Shown in pieces: positions 44,405-56,115 of a stretch of 64,000 nt of DNA. Numbering within the stretch: the first letter of the stretch is position 1; the number at the start of each line of letters is the position of its first letter. The stretch spans positions 110,418,823 to 110,482,822 of the forward strand of contig NC_064822.1 in NCBI RefSeq assembly GCF_024166365.1, read 5' to 3'. Under the pieces are notes generated by a model. That model saw only the letters and a program-made list of their open reading frames with translations. It searched no databases and had not been told where the DNA came from. The DNA is from Elephas maximus indicus. Its lineage: Eukaryota; Chordata; Mammalia; Proboscidea; Elephantidae. Made by a program: the position numbers and the translations under genes.

Positions 44405-46280
44405 CACTGAATACTGGCTTATTTTTCTGAAAAGAAGAATAAACATATATTTGAGATAGATTATCTTCTCTGCTCTGTTTTATCTCACTGTCACCCTTCT
44501 TTCTTGCTTCTTTACCTAATTTGCCTTTCCAAAGGGAACATTATGCAAGCCAATAAAAAAATGAAGTCTATTAAAAAAAAAAAAGTGGAAATTTCCATTT
44601 TTTTTTTGACATGCCATTTGCCCTTCTCCTGTCCCTTGTCCCAGCTGTAATCATCCTCATCTGAGATGCCAAAATTTAAAGGAAAAGTTTCAGGAGTCCC
44701 AAAGCAATATTTGGCTTTCCTGAAATTCTGTATGAACTTAGACAAGACTATCTCAATAGTCATTCATCTATATGCCAATGTGGTCACATCCTTTGCATGG
44801 TTTTTATTTTTAACTTTCATTAAACAAGTAATAAGAGAAATCCTTCATCCCAGATCTACTTCTTACTAGCAATTTGATTTTGGACCTACAAGACTTCTCT
44901 GTGCCTCAGTTTTCTTATCAATAAATCAAGCATAATAATTGTATCAACCTCATAAATTTGTTGTGAAAATATTGTGTGACTAGCAATTGCTATAGAGGTA
45001 TTTGTTGTTGTTATTACTATTCTTGTAAAAATTATTACAAACAGAGATCCAAGAAACAAACAAACAAAACAAAAAACAAAGCAAAAAAACCTATGAGTCA
45101 CCCATAATCCATCACCAGATTTTTTGGGGGGGAATTTTTTCTTTTTTTTTTTTACATGGCTAAAACTTTTCTTTCATCTGCGTGTGTCAGGACCTTTTTT
45201 TTTAATGCTTAAAGCTTTTCTTTCATCTATGTCAGGGACTGAGCCAATAAGAGTTTGAGGATTTATCAAGTGTCAAACAAAGAGAGCCCCGCCTGTATTC
45301 TCACACATGTTTACATGTTGGACTGATCTATCTGAAGTGAAGAACAGCTAGGTCTTTTAGGGAGTAAGAATTAGTACGCTTTTTTAGGGAATGGGGACCA
45401 TAGATGGGAGGGCTCTTGCTTATTTTAAAATCAAGCAAAATAACATAAAAATTAGATGCAAAATAAAACCCAGATTAGCATATAATCACATTAGCAGACT
45501 AATTGAGTCAGGAGCTCAGCACTCTGGGTAATAAGGTTGCACCCTTCAAAGGGAGAATAAGAGAAAGTCCAAATTGTTTATCCATCCTTCTATTTCAATG
45601 CAGAGCAGAGGGGCCTGGGTCCAGATGTGGCCAGAGTCCCATCCTGGCCCTTAGCACAGTATCACTTACTCTAGGGGACCCATGAGAGGGGATTAGTGGT
45701 CGTAGACTGAGTGTAGCAGCCCCCTAAGGCCTGAGGGATTAGCATCTAACGCAGCCAGCTTTTCAAAAATCGGACTCAGATGAGGATCTAGCCTTCTTTA
45801 TTCATCTTTGTTTTTCAAAAGCTCTGAGAATGAGGGATTTCTTTTCATTTTCATACAGCAAAGTCCTTTCCATCCTGAGAAACTGGGCGAGGGTTAAAAA
45901 AAAAAAAAAAGGTTGAATCTAGAGATGATTTGTCAGCTCTGAAAAAGAACTTATTTTCCTCTATCTACACTTCCTCAGTTCCTTCTGGGCTTTTGTTCTT
46001 TCAGAATTTCCCCCTAATTTGGTGAATTTGCCTAACACCAAATATTTTTATTTTAATTGAAACCAGTTTCTTCACTCCTCTTAGGTTCTGAAAGAACACA
46101 ACAAAATAAGTCCCGCATTCTAGCTCCCTCAACTTACTTAGAGCAGTTGTTAATGTTGCTATCTTCACTTTTAGTCCAAAGATGTTTGTTTAGTGGTTAC
46201 GATAGGTCAGGCACATATAAGCTTTTCCATCTAAATCATTACAACATATTAGACGAGACTAGAATAAGATAGGCTAGAGC
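44405..46280. other. Mostly unique intergenic DNA
   Basis: A forward MIR lies at about 44850-45010 (TGTGCCTCAGTTTTCTTATC). An (AAAC)n/A-rich tract is at 45052-45090. A local duplication of CTTTTCTTTCATCT is at 45166-45224. The rest, including 45250-46280, has no recognised gene or repeat. Confidence 0.45.
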
Positions 46281-46288
46281 TTAATGAG

Positions 46289-46487
46289 GAGTCCCTGGGT
46301 GGTGCAAACCGTTAACATGCTTGACTGCTAACAAAAAGTTGTCAGTTGAATCCACTCAGAGGCATCTCAGAAGAAAGAACTGACAATCTACTGCTGAAAA
46401 ATCAGCCATTGAAAACCCCATGGAGTACGGTTCTACTCTGACAAACACGGGGTGGCCAGGAACCAGAATTGACTTCATGGCTATTGG
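46289..46487 (+). mobile_element. AfroSINE, type B
   Basis: GGAGTCCCTGGGTGGTGCAAACC, AAAAATCAGCCATTGAAAACC, GGTTCTACTCTGACAAACACGG. CTTAATG on both sides is a possible short TSD. Confidence 0.9.
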
Positions 46488-46499
46488 GAAAAGAACTTA

Positions 46500-47095
46500 A
46501 TGTCATCATATGCCTGAACTGAATATAAATTTATCTAGCCCACTTCCTTCAGTTACTGATGTAATCTTTGCTTACTTACTGGTGAGTAAGATAAACTCAT
46601 GAGACATTTAGCAAGGTTCCCGATCCCAGATTTAGTTACTGGATGGTAAAGCTACAACCCAGGTCTATTCACTTCTTTACCAGTGACAGTTGCCATTGAT
46701 CAATTTCGATTCCAAGGTTCTAGCGATGGGATAAAAAAGATAAGACTACTACTCAGTCCTTCAAAGGGGATTCATGTCTAACAAGAAGACAGACCATTAC
46801 ATAACCCCAAACACATAATATTTGCTAATATAAGGTATCTACCCGGTATGATATGACACAGAGAAGACAGAATTATAGAGACACTTATGCTGTATACCTA
46901 AAGGGACAAAAGTGGAGAGAAGTATTTCAAGCAATGGGAATGGCAGCACACAAGACAAGCTTGAAAGTAATTGGAGTGTCCTGGGAATAAGGAATGCTCT
47001 AAGGAATCAGTGTATAGGACTGTAGTAGTGGTTGCGTGTGGGTTGGGGCCCTTAAGGATGAGATCAAGTAAACTGTGACCAAATAGTGCCACCTT
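46500..47095. other. Unique intergenic DNA
   Basis: No gene or repeat recognised. Confidence 0.4.
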
Positions 47096-47114
47096 AAGGT
47101 GTTTGTAAGGTTTG

Positions 47115-47325
47115 TAGGTGGCATGAAAAGTTTCTGCTCAACTACTAACCTAATGATTGGTAGTTCAAACCCACCCATTGGCTCTGTGGAAGAAAGGTAT
47201 GGCAGTCTGCTTCTGGAAAGACTATGGCCAAGAAAACCCTATGGAACAGTTCTATTCAGTAACGCATTGAGTTGCCATGAGTTGGAATCTACTTGACGGC
47301 AACGAGATGAGTTTTTTGTTTTTTT
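47115..47325 (+). mobile_element. AfroSINE, type C
   Basis: GTTTCTGCTCAACTACTAACC, GCAGTCTGCTTCTGGAAAG, TTGCCATGAGTTGGAATC. TTAAGGTGTTTGT (about 47094) and TTAAGGTATTTGT (about 47324) form the TSD. Confidence 0.87.
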
Positions 47326-47479
47326 AAGGTATTTGTGATTTGTCAGGCTAGGGTTAGGGAGACATTGGCACTTTTACACAGGGAAGTGACAAGATTTGAT
47401 GTCAGCGCTTTGTAACCTGGCTCTAGAAATAGCCTATTTCTACAGAAATGTTATTAACAGAGCACTGTGTCCTGGAGAA

Positions 47480-47940
47480 ATGCGTTTACAGTCTTCCCAA
47501 GGTGGCGTGTTTTCTCTACAACTGGTCTAGGGAGAGAGAAAATTTTCAGGGCCTCATTGATAAATGGGGAGGGGGCGGGGGCAGGGGATAGCTCATCAGT
47601 GCTCCGTCTGCAGCCTGGACTCCACCCCTCTGACTGTGCAGGCCCTTGAGAAACGTTTTCAAGGTGCCAGTCTGGTATTCATACCCCATCTGTCATGATC
47701 CCAGTCGCAGTCCTGCCTCTCATTAAAGCGGTGGGCAGAGCCGCCCATTTTGGGGCTATCTCCACCTCTCTCTCACCCTCTTACACCCTAACAATCAGAC
47801 CAGAGTCACGCTGATTGTTTCCTATGGAAATCAGCCATGTGAAGCCCCAGGGGGACTAGTTCTGCTCTCTTGTATTCATTTTCTTCCAGTAGTGACAAGG
47901 TTTGGGGAGGGCAGTTTCTAGGCCCTTCACATAAGCTTGA
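47480..47940. promoter_or_regulatory. Repeat-free GC-richer block, candidate regulatory element
   Basis: Holds GGGGAGGGGGCGGGGGCAGG (GC-box like), CATTAAAGCGG, GGCAGAGCCGCCCATTTTGG and a pair of ATCAG words around 47796-47834. No coding potential. Regulatory role inferred only. Confidence 0.3.
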
Positions 47941-48167
47941 GAAAGAATGGGATACAATAATGGAGGAGAGATCAAGAGAGAGACCAAGCGGGACAGGGAG
48001 TGGTTTAGGATGGAAAAGGATAAGGGATTAGCAACAGAATTGCTTGCTGGATCACAGATAATTCTGTTTGGGGAGCATTTCAGATTTCTAGGGATCTGAA
48101 AGCTAAGAGATGTAGCCTCATATTTAGCTATTTTAGGAAATTAGCATGAAACTGGGGTTTAGAGATA

Positions 48168-48370
48168 GTCCCTGGGTGGTACAAAATGTTTAATGTACTT
48201 GGCTGCTAACTGGAAGCCTGGAGGTTTGAGTCCATCCAGAGATGCCTTGGAAGAAAGGCCTGGCAATCTACTTCTGAAAAGTCAGCCATTGAAAATCCTG
48301 TGGAGCACAGTTCTACTCTGATGCACATGGGGTCGCCAAGAGCTGGAAATGACTCAACAGCAACTGGTTT
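48168..48370 (+). mobile_element. AfroSINE, type B
   Basis: GTCCCTGGGTGGTACAAAATG, GGAGGTTTGAGTCCATCC, AAAGTCAGCCATTGAAAATCC, GGGGTCGCCAAGAGC. Confidence 0.9.
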
Positions 48371-48374
48371 ATTC

Positions 48375-49675
48375 ATTTTACTATTACATCAAGGATTCAA
48401 CGATCTAAGGGAACATTTTGTACATCTGCAGGTCATTGGTTTGTCTTCATTCTGCTAGACACTCACAAAGTTGGATTAAATCTTTTAAAAAAAAAATCCG
48501 TAAGTTGCCCTAAGTAACGTTCAAAGAGCCAGAGTTGTGCAGATCAAACATCTGCAGGGTTGGCAAGTTTTTTAGACTTCATCTCTTACTTGCTTCCGGT
48601 ACTCCCACATTACTTTCAAATTTCACTAGAAATATTTTATGATTAGCCATAATTCATTTGCCTCTTGGGCATCTTGTTATACTTTCAACATTTACTCTAT
48701 GTACCTCATTAATAGCCCTAATTTCTCACCTCCCCATTCCAATTTTTTGCAAAGAAAACAAACATGAGTTGCTGTGTGGCTGTATTTTCTAAAATCTAAA
48801 CTTGATGTAGGTGTGAAAGAAAAACTTGATAAGAAGAAATCATGGGTATTCCTGCTAATCATTGACATTTGTTCAGATTTCAGGCTGAGCTATTCCCAGG
48901 CCCAGGTGTTCTCCACACCAGACAGCATGGGTGGATAACACAGGTTGGGGATTGGATCAGAGAGTGAGTGAATGGACAGCCCCAGACACCTAAAGTCTTG
49001 ATTCTTTGATCTGATGATTTGATTTTGTTTGAGGAACTGGATTCTTAGGCACAGAGTAGCCGTGTTCATCTCTTTGGTTTACATAATGTTTTTTCTTTGA
49101 CAACATCTTATTAGAACCCTTCTGTTTTAAGAAATAATAAAGACTTTCTCATTTCTAAAAGCACCAAATTGTGTTATTGAGAATAGTCTGACGTCCAAAG
49201 CCACCACAAACAAATTTTAACAAGCAAGCTAATCATCTATTCCCATAATTCCTGATGATGTACATTATACATTTACGAAGCTGAAGCACATTTTCCCCAC
49301 TGATGCAGACTCTGCTTTTGGACTCTCCCAGCTCAGTACTTTTACTCCTATGTATGGATCCCTTCACTTGGAATTCTTGGTAATCTTTCTATCTCCACCC
49401 TTTGCCCTCTTTGTAGACCCATCTCACTGTGCCTGACTCCTCAAAATAAGCCAGATGGGATTTGGTCCCTCCTGTTAAGTTTCATGACAGTTCTTACTTC
49501 ATCTTTGTTATTTACCACTTTTTAATCTTAACTTTTTTTTGTTTTAGCCATATCTTTTAAGCTCCTAACTACAGTCCATACCTTCACTGAAGAAGTGCGT
49601 GATCCCCCCATATTCCCTTATACCCATCCCATCAGACTCTTATACCTGAAAAGTACTTTATCTTCCCTACTAATA
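48375..49675. other. Unique intergenic DNA
   Basis: About 1.3 kb, AT-rich. 49310-49460 vaguely resembles an L2; nothing else recognised. Confidence 0.4.
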
Positions 49676-49679
49676 CGTA

Positions 49680-50010
49680 CAGGAATAGCCTGTTTTATTA
49701 TGCGTTGCTTTATTGCACTTCACGGATATCGCATTTTGTACAAATTGAAGGTTTGTGGCAACCCTGTATCAAGCAAGTCCACCTGCACCACTTTTCCAAC
49801 AGCATGTGCTCACTTCGTGCCTCTGCATCACATTTTGGTAATTCTTGCAATATTTCAAACTTTTTCATTATTATTATACCCGTTATGGTGACCTATGATG
49901 AGTGATCTTTGATGCTGCTATTGTAATTTTTGGGGGCACCATGAACTGCACCCATATAAGACGGCAACTTTAATTGACAAATGTGTGTGTTTGGACTGCT
50001 CCACCATCTG
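49680..50010 (+). mobile_element. Tigger1-like DNA transposon, 5' end fragment
   Basis: CAGGAATAGCCTGTTTTATT, GCTTTATTGCACTTCACGG, TTGAAGGTTTGTGGCAACCC and CATATAAGACGGCAAC match the recalled left end of Tigger1 (pogo/mariner group). TA precedes the first C, as expected. The transposase region is absent. Confidence 0.75.
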
Positions 50011-50014
50011 GGCA

Positions 50015-51850
50015 CCTGAGGGCAGCCAACAGCCCCCTATCTTGCCCTACACATTGCCCCCCACCACAACCAGAGACTGTGCCTGCTCTAAACACCCCCA
50101 CACAGCCCTGTCCACCCAGGACTATAGGTGAGAGTATACCACATACTCAGTGAGCAAAGACTGAGACACCTGCGCCCCAAACAACCACACCTCCACAAAA
50201 ATAGTGAACAGACTTCCAGGGTCACACCCTAATAGCTGCTCTGACCACCTGGAGACAGAGGTGAGAGATTCAATGATGCCAACAATAAAAGTAGCACCCA
50301 TGCCCAACCTAACTGGACATATCAAAAGAAAACAAAACATACAGGACACAGTAAACAAAAATACAATAAATAAATAACCTATTGATACCTCCAAAACAAC
50401 AGTCAATATCAAATCACATCAAGAAGCAGGACAAGATGGCTCCAGCAAGCAGCCAAAATAAAGAACCAGAAAACCTTTTGGAGGAAGATAAGGCAATAGA
50501 CCTACCTGATAAAAAATTCAAAAGACTAATATACAGAGCTTTCCAAGGGATTAGGAAGGAGATCAGGCAAAACTCAGACTAAGCCAAGGAGCACACAGAC
50601 AAAGCATTAGAAGAATTCAGGAAATAATACACGCACCCATAGACAGGGCCCCAAAATACAAAAAACAAACTCTAACAGCACTGAAAAGAGAGATAGACAG
50701 TTCCACAGTAACAGAAGAAGACCTCAACACACCACTTTTGGTGAAGGATAGAACATCTAGAAAGAAACTCAATAAAGATATGGAAGATCTAAATGCCAGA
50801 ATCAACCAACTCAACTTCATAGACGTATCCAGAACACTCCACCCAACAGCAGCAGAGTATATAGCCTTCTCCAATGCACATGGAACATTCTCCAGAACAG
50901 ACCACATTTTAGGCCACAAAGCATGATTTAACAAAACGCAGAACATTGAAATAATAGTATCTTCTCTGATCATAATGCCATAAAAGTAGAAATCAATAAT
51001 AGGAAGATCAAGGGGAAAAAAAATCAAAGACATGGAAACTGAACAATACCTTGCTTAAAAAATACTGGGTAACAGAAGACATCAAGAATGGAATAAAAAA
51101 AATTCATAGAATCAAATGAGAATGAAAACGCATCTTACCGAAACCTTTGGGACAAAGCCAAAGCTGTGCTTAGATGTCAATTTATAGCGATAAATGCACA
51201 AGCCAAAAAAGAAGAAAGGGCCAAAATAAAAACATTAATCCTACGACTCAAAGGAATAGAGAGCAGCAAAAGGAGCCCTCAGGCACAAGAAGAAAAGACA
51301 TAATAAAGATTAGACCAGAAATAAATGAAATAGAGAACAGAAAATCAATAGAAAGAATCGACAAGACCAAAATTGGTTCTCTGAAAAGGTCAACAAAATT
51401 GACAAACCATTGGCCAAAGTGCCAAAAAACAAAAACAAAAACCACAAACCAGGAAAGGAAGCAAATAACCCAAAAAAGAAATGAGAAGGGTCATAACACA
51501 ACAGATCTGAAATAAAAAGGATGATAACAGAATACCATGAAAAATTATGCTCCAACAAATTTGAAAACCCACAGAAAATGGACAAATTTATAGAAACACA
51601 CTACCTATCTAAACTAACACAAACTGAGGTAGAAAAAGTAATATAACAAAAGAAGAGATTGAAGAGGTAATAAAAAAAACCCCGACAAAAAAAGCCCCGG
51701 CCTGGACGCCTTCAATGAAGAATTCTACCAAACTTTCAGAAAAGAGCTAACATCAATACTACTCAAGCTATTTCAGAGCATAGAAAAGGAAGGAATACTC
51801 CCCAGTGCATTCTATGAAGCCATCATAACCCTGATACCAAAGCCAGGCAA
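50015..51850 (+). mobile_element. L1 LINE (+), left part, internally deleted
   Basis: 5' UTR-like text, then an ORF1 N-terminus (50421-50582: a short frame reading MAPASSQNKEPENLLEED). The sequence then jumps to ORF2 (CATTTTAGGCCACAAAGCATG at about 50906), losing most of ORF1 and the ORF2 endonuclease. ORF2 continues with many stops to CTGATACCAAAGCCAGG at 51832-51848, where an AfroSINE interrupts it. It resumes at 57695. Confidence 0.82.
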
Positions 51851-51851
51851 A

Positions 51852-51998
51852 CAAAAACCAAAAAAACAAACCCATGGCCATCCAGTTGATTCCGACTCGT
51901 AGTGACCCAATAGGATAGAGTAGAACTGCCCCATAGGGTTTCCAAGGAGTGGCTGGTAGATTCCAACTGCGAAACTTTTGGTTAGCAGCCAAACTCTT
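51852..51998 (-). mobile_element. AfroSINE, type A, left piece (split by an L1)
   Basis: ACCCATGGCCATCCAGTTG, CCCCATAGGGTTTCCAAGG, then TTTTGGTTAGCAGCCAAACTCTT, where a T run begins. The missing head (AACCACTGCACCACCAGGGC) is found at 57671-57690. The last 15 bp (51984-51998) are the left TSD copy of the L1 insertion. Confidence 0.9.
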
Positions 51999-52013
51999 TT
52001 TTTTTTTTTTTTT

Positions 52014-52190
52014 AAATATTTACCCTACCCATTACCCATTGCCGTTGAGTCAATTCCGGCTCATAGCAACCCTAAAGGACAGAGCAGAACTGCCCCATAG
52101 GGTTTCCAAGGAGCGCCTGGTGGATTCGAACTGCCGACCTTTTGATTCGCAGTCGTAGCTCTTTACCACTATGCCACCAGGGTTTCCTTT
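52014..52190 (-). mobile_element. AfroSINE, type A, inserted in the L1 tail
   Basis: ACCCATTGCCGTTGAGTCAATTCC, AGCGCCTGGTGGATTCGAACTG, ACTATGCCACCAGGGTTTCC. T-rich flanks ending TTTAAAT on both sides suggest a TSD made of L1 tail sequence. It is a close match to the expected consensus, so relatively young. Confidence 0.9.
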
Positions 52191-53150
52191 TTTTTAAATG
52201 TATATGTATTTTTTATTGAACCTTAGATGAAGGTTTAGAGAACAAACTAGTTTCTCATCAAACAGTACACACATTGTTGTATGACATTGGTTAACAACCA
52301 GACATGTCAACATTCTCCCTTCCCAGCCCTGGGTTCCCTATTACCAGCTTTCCTGTTCCCTGCTACTTTCCAGTCCCCACCCCAGGGCTGGTGTGCCCCT
52401 TTAGTCTTATTTTGTTCCATGGGCCTGTTCGATCTTTAACTGAAGGGTGAACCTCAGGAGTGGCCTCATTACTGAGCTGAAACGGTGTCTGGGGGCCATA
52501 CTCTCAGGGTTTCTCCAGTATCTGTCAGGCCAGAAAGTCTGGTCTTTCTTTTTGAGTTAGAATTTTGTTCTACATTTTTCTCCAGCTCTGTCCGGGACCC
52601 TCTATTTTGATCCATGTCAGAGCACTCAGTGGTGGTAGCTGGGCACCATCTCATTGTACTGGACTCAGTCTGGTAGAGACCGTGGTAGATGTGGTCCATT
52701 AGTCCTTTGGACTAACTTTTCCCTGTGTCTCTAGTTTTCTTCAGTCTTCCTTGCTCCCGAAGGCATGAGACCAGTGGAGTGTCCTAGATGGCCACTCACA
52801 GGCTTTTAAGACCCCAGACGCTACTTACCAAAGTAGAATGAAGAACACTTTCTTTGTAAACTCTGGAATGCCAATTGAGCTAGATGTTCCCTGAGACCAG
52901 GGTCCCCATAGCCATTAGCCCAGCAACTCCGTCCCTTAGGGAGTTTGGGTGTTTTTTTTTTTTTTATGGAGCTACCATGGCCCTGCCTTATATAGGTTGT
53001 GCTGGCTTCCCCAGTATTGTGTACTGTCTTACCCTTCACCAAAGTTACTGCTTACCTATTGCCTATTAAGTGGTTTTCCATCCCCACTTCTCCCCACCCT
53101 CGTAATCATCAAAGATTGTTTCTTTTTGTATGCAAACCTTTTTATGAGTT
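52191..53150 (-). repeat. L1 3' UTR
   Basis: AAATGTATATGTATTTTTTATTG through GGTTTCTCCAGTATCTGTCAGG to the ORF2 stop region; non-coding. The 61-113 codon ORFs over it have no meaning for a host gene. Confidence 0.75.
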
Positions 53151-53151
53151 T

Positions 53152-55054
53152 TTACAGTAGTGGTCTCATACAATATTTGTTCTTTTGTGGTTGACTTATT
53201 TCACTCAGCATAATGTCCTCCAGATGCATCCATGTTATGTGATGCTTCACAGATTCATCGCTGTTCTTTAGCAGTGCGTAGTACTCCATTGTGTGTATGT
53301 ACCACAGTTCGTTTATCCATTCATCTGTTGATGGGCATCTCGGTTGTTTCCATCTTTTTGCTATTGTGAACAATGCTGCAATGAACATGGGTATATATAT
53401 ATCTGTTCATGTGACAACTCTTGTTTCTTTAGGATATATTCCTAGGAGTGGGATTGCTGGATCATACGGTATTTCTATTTCTATCTTTCTAAGGAAGTGT
53501 GATATCATTTTCCAAAACTGTTGTCTCATTTTGCATTCCCACCAGCAGTGCATAAGAGTTCTGATCTCCCCGCAGCCTCTCCAACACTTGTTATTTTCTG
53601 TTTTACTGATTCCTGCCAGTAATGCTGGGGTGAGATGGTATCTCATTGTGGTTTTGATTTGCAATTGTCTGATGGTTAGAGATGGTGAGCATTTCCTCAT
53701 GTGTCTGTTGGCCGCTTGAATGTCTTCTTTGGTGAAGTGTCTGTTCATATTCTTTGCCCATTTTTTAATTGGATTTTTTTGTCTTTTTGTTGTAAAGGTG
53801 TTGGATTCTCTTGTAGATTTTAGAGATTAGACCTTTGTCTGATTTGTAATAGCCAAAAATTTTCTCCCAGTCTGTAGGTTCTCTTTTTACTCTTTTGGTG
53901 AAATCTTTTGATGAGCATTTAGTGTTTAATTTTTAAAAGATCCCAGTTATCTAGCTTATCCTCTGGAGCTTGTGTGTTTTTGGTTGTGATTTGTATCCTG
54001 TTAATGCTGTGTATTAGGGCCTCTAGCAATTGATCGTATTTTTTCTTCTATGAACTTCACAGTTTTTGGCTTTATATTTAGGTCTTTGATCCATTTTGAG
54101 TTAGTTTTTGTATACGTTGTGAGGTATGGGTCCTGTTCCATTTTTTTGCAGATGGACATCCAGTTTTGCCAGCACCGTTTGTTAGAAAGACTGTCTTTTC
54201 CCCATTTGATGAACTTTGGGCCCTTGTCGAAGATCAGGTGACTATAGGTGGATGGATTTACATCTGGGTTCTCAATTCCATTCCACTGGTCAATGTATCT
54301 ATCCTTGTACCAGTACCAGGATGTTTTGACTACCGTAGCTGTATAGTAGGTTCTGAGGACAGGTAGTGCTAGTCCTGCTACTTTAGTCTTCTTCTCCAGT
54401 AGTGCTTTACTTATCTGAAGCCTCTTCCCTTTCCAATAAGGTCAATGATAAGTTTTTCCATCTCTTTAAAGAGTGTTGTTGGTATTTGGATTGGTATTGC
54501 ATTGCATTTGTAAATCACTTTGGGGAGAATTGTCATTTTCACAATGTTGAGTCTACCTATCCACGAACATGGTATGTCTTTCCATTTATGTAGATCTCTT
54601 TTGGTTTCTTGCAGTAGTGTTTTGTATAGGTCTTTTACATCCCTGGTTAGATTTATTCCCAAGTATTTTATTTTTTTAGGGGCTATTTAAAATGGTGGTG
54701 TTTTCTTGACTTCCTTTTCATCGTTCTCTTTATTGATGTATAAGAATCCAACTGACTTTCGTATGTTTATCTTGTATCTTGCTACTCTGCTGAATCTTTC
54801 TATTAGTTCCAGTAGTTTTCTCATGGAGTGTTTTGGATTTTCTAAGCATAGTATCATATCATCTGCAAATAGGGAGAGTTTCATTTCTTCATTACCAATT
54901 TGAATGCCCTTTATTTCTGTTTCTTGCCTTATAGCTCTAGCTAAGACTTCCAACACAATGTTAAAGAGGAGTGGTGATAAAGGGCATCCTTATCTTGTTC
55001 CTGTTCCCAAGGGGAATGTTTTCAGCCTCTGTCCATTGAGAATAATGTTGGCCA
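53152..55054 (-). pseudogene. L1 ORF2, C-terminal half, broken
   Basis: Minus-strand fragments read in order: 54687-54956 holds the reverse-transcriptase motif SLFADDMI (FADD at residues 30-33 of that piece). 54411-54662 follows. 53407-53748 continues (..[20 protein letters not shown]..), then 53152-53388 ends ORF2 (..EYYALLKNSDE..). Frames shift between pieces, so no full protein is possible. Confidence 0.88.
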
Positions 55055-55066
55055 TTGATTTTGCAT

Positions 55067-56103
55067 GTTGTTGTTGTTAGGTGCCGTCGAGTCTACTCCG
55101 ACTCATAGTGACCCTATGCACAACAGAATGAAACACTGTCCAATCCTGCGCCACCCTTACAATTGTTGTTATGCTTGAGCCCATTGTTGCAGCCACTGTG
55201 TCAGTCCACCTCATTGAGGGTCTTCCTCTTTTCCACTGACCCTGTACTTTGCCAAGCATGATGTCCTTCTCCAGAGACTGATACCTCCTGACAACATGTC
55301 CAAAGTATGTAAGACACAGTCTCGCCATCCGTGCTTCTAAGGAGCATTCTGGTTGTGCTTCTTCCAAGACAGATTTATTAATTCTTCTGGCAGTCCATGG
55401 CATATTCAATATTCTTTGCCAACACCACAATTCAAAGGCGTCAATTCTTCTTTGGTCTTCCTTAATCATTGTCCAGCTTTCATATGCATATGATGTGATT
55501 GAAAATACCATGGCTTGGGTCAGGTGCACCTTAGTCTTCAAGGTGACATCTTTGCTCTTCATCACTTTAAAAAGGTCCTCTGCAGCAGATTTACCCAATG
55601 CAATGCATCTTTTGATTTCTGGACTGTTGCTTCCATGGCTGTTGATTGGGGATCCAAGTAAAATGAAATTCTTGACAACTTCAATCTTTTCTCCATTTAT
55701 CATGATGTTGCTTATTGGTCCAGTTGTGAGGATTTTTGTTTTCTTTATGTTGAGGTGTAATCCATACTGAAGGCTGTGGTCTTTGATCTTCATTAGTAAG
55801 TGCTTCAAGTCCTCTTCAGTTTCAGCAAGCCAGGTTGTGTCATCTGCATAACACAGGTTGTTAATGAGTCTTCCTCCCATCCTGATGCCCAGTTCTTCTT
55901 CATATATTCCAGCTTCTCGGATTATTTGCTCAGCATACAGATTGAATAGGTATGGTCAAAGAATGCAACCGTGACGCACACCTTTCCTGACTTTCAACCA
56001 ATCAGTATCCCCTTGTTCTGTCCGAACAACTGCCTCTTGATCTATGTAAAGATTCCTCATGAGCACAATTAAGTGTTCTGGAATTCCCATTCTTTGCAAC
56101 GTT
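55067..56103 (-). mobile_element. 5'-truncated RTE LINE inside the L1
   Basis: The 3' end is at the left with a TGTTGTTGTTGTT tail (AAC-type on the sense strand), followed by GGTGCCGTCGAGTCTACTCC. The 5' end is cut at 56103. TTGATTTTGCAT at 55055-55066 and 56104-56115 is a perfect 12-bp TSD, lying in L1 ORF2. Confidence 0.93.
55077..55880 (-). pseudogene. RTE reverse transcriptase, C-terminal fragment
   Basis: A 267-residue open frame: RT catalytic box with YADD at residues 11-14, thumb region and the RTE C-terminal block (..WTARRINKSVLEEAQPE.., ..FGHVVRR.., ..KRGRPSMRWTDTVA..). The N-terminal endonuclease and RT palm are missing because the element is truncated. It is the longest transposon ORF here; the long open frame suggests a recent insertion. 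Not a host gene. Confidence 0.9.
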
Positions 56104-56115
56104 TTGATTTTGCAT

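Noticed and set aside
16080-49680. A second host gene, such as an olfactory receptor or TESPA1, which neighbour NEUROD4 in other mammals
   Set aside because: No seven-transmembrane ORF, OR motif (MAYDRYVAIC) or other recognisable exon was seen on either strand.
53291-53748. Overlapping 142- and 113-codon ORFs on opposite strands
   Set aside because: The minus-strand frame is L1 ORF2; the plus-strand frame is its shadow.
55077-55880. A 267-codon minus-strand ORF as a host gene
   Set aside because: It is the C-terminal part of an RTE reverse transcriptase within a TSD-flanked insertion.
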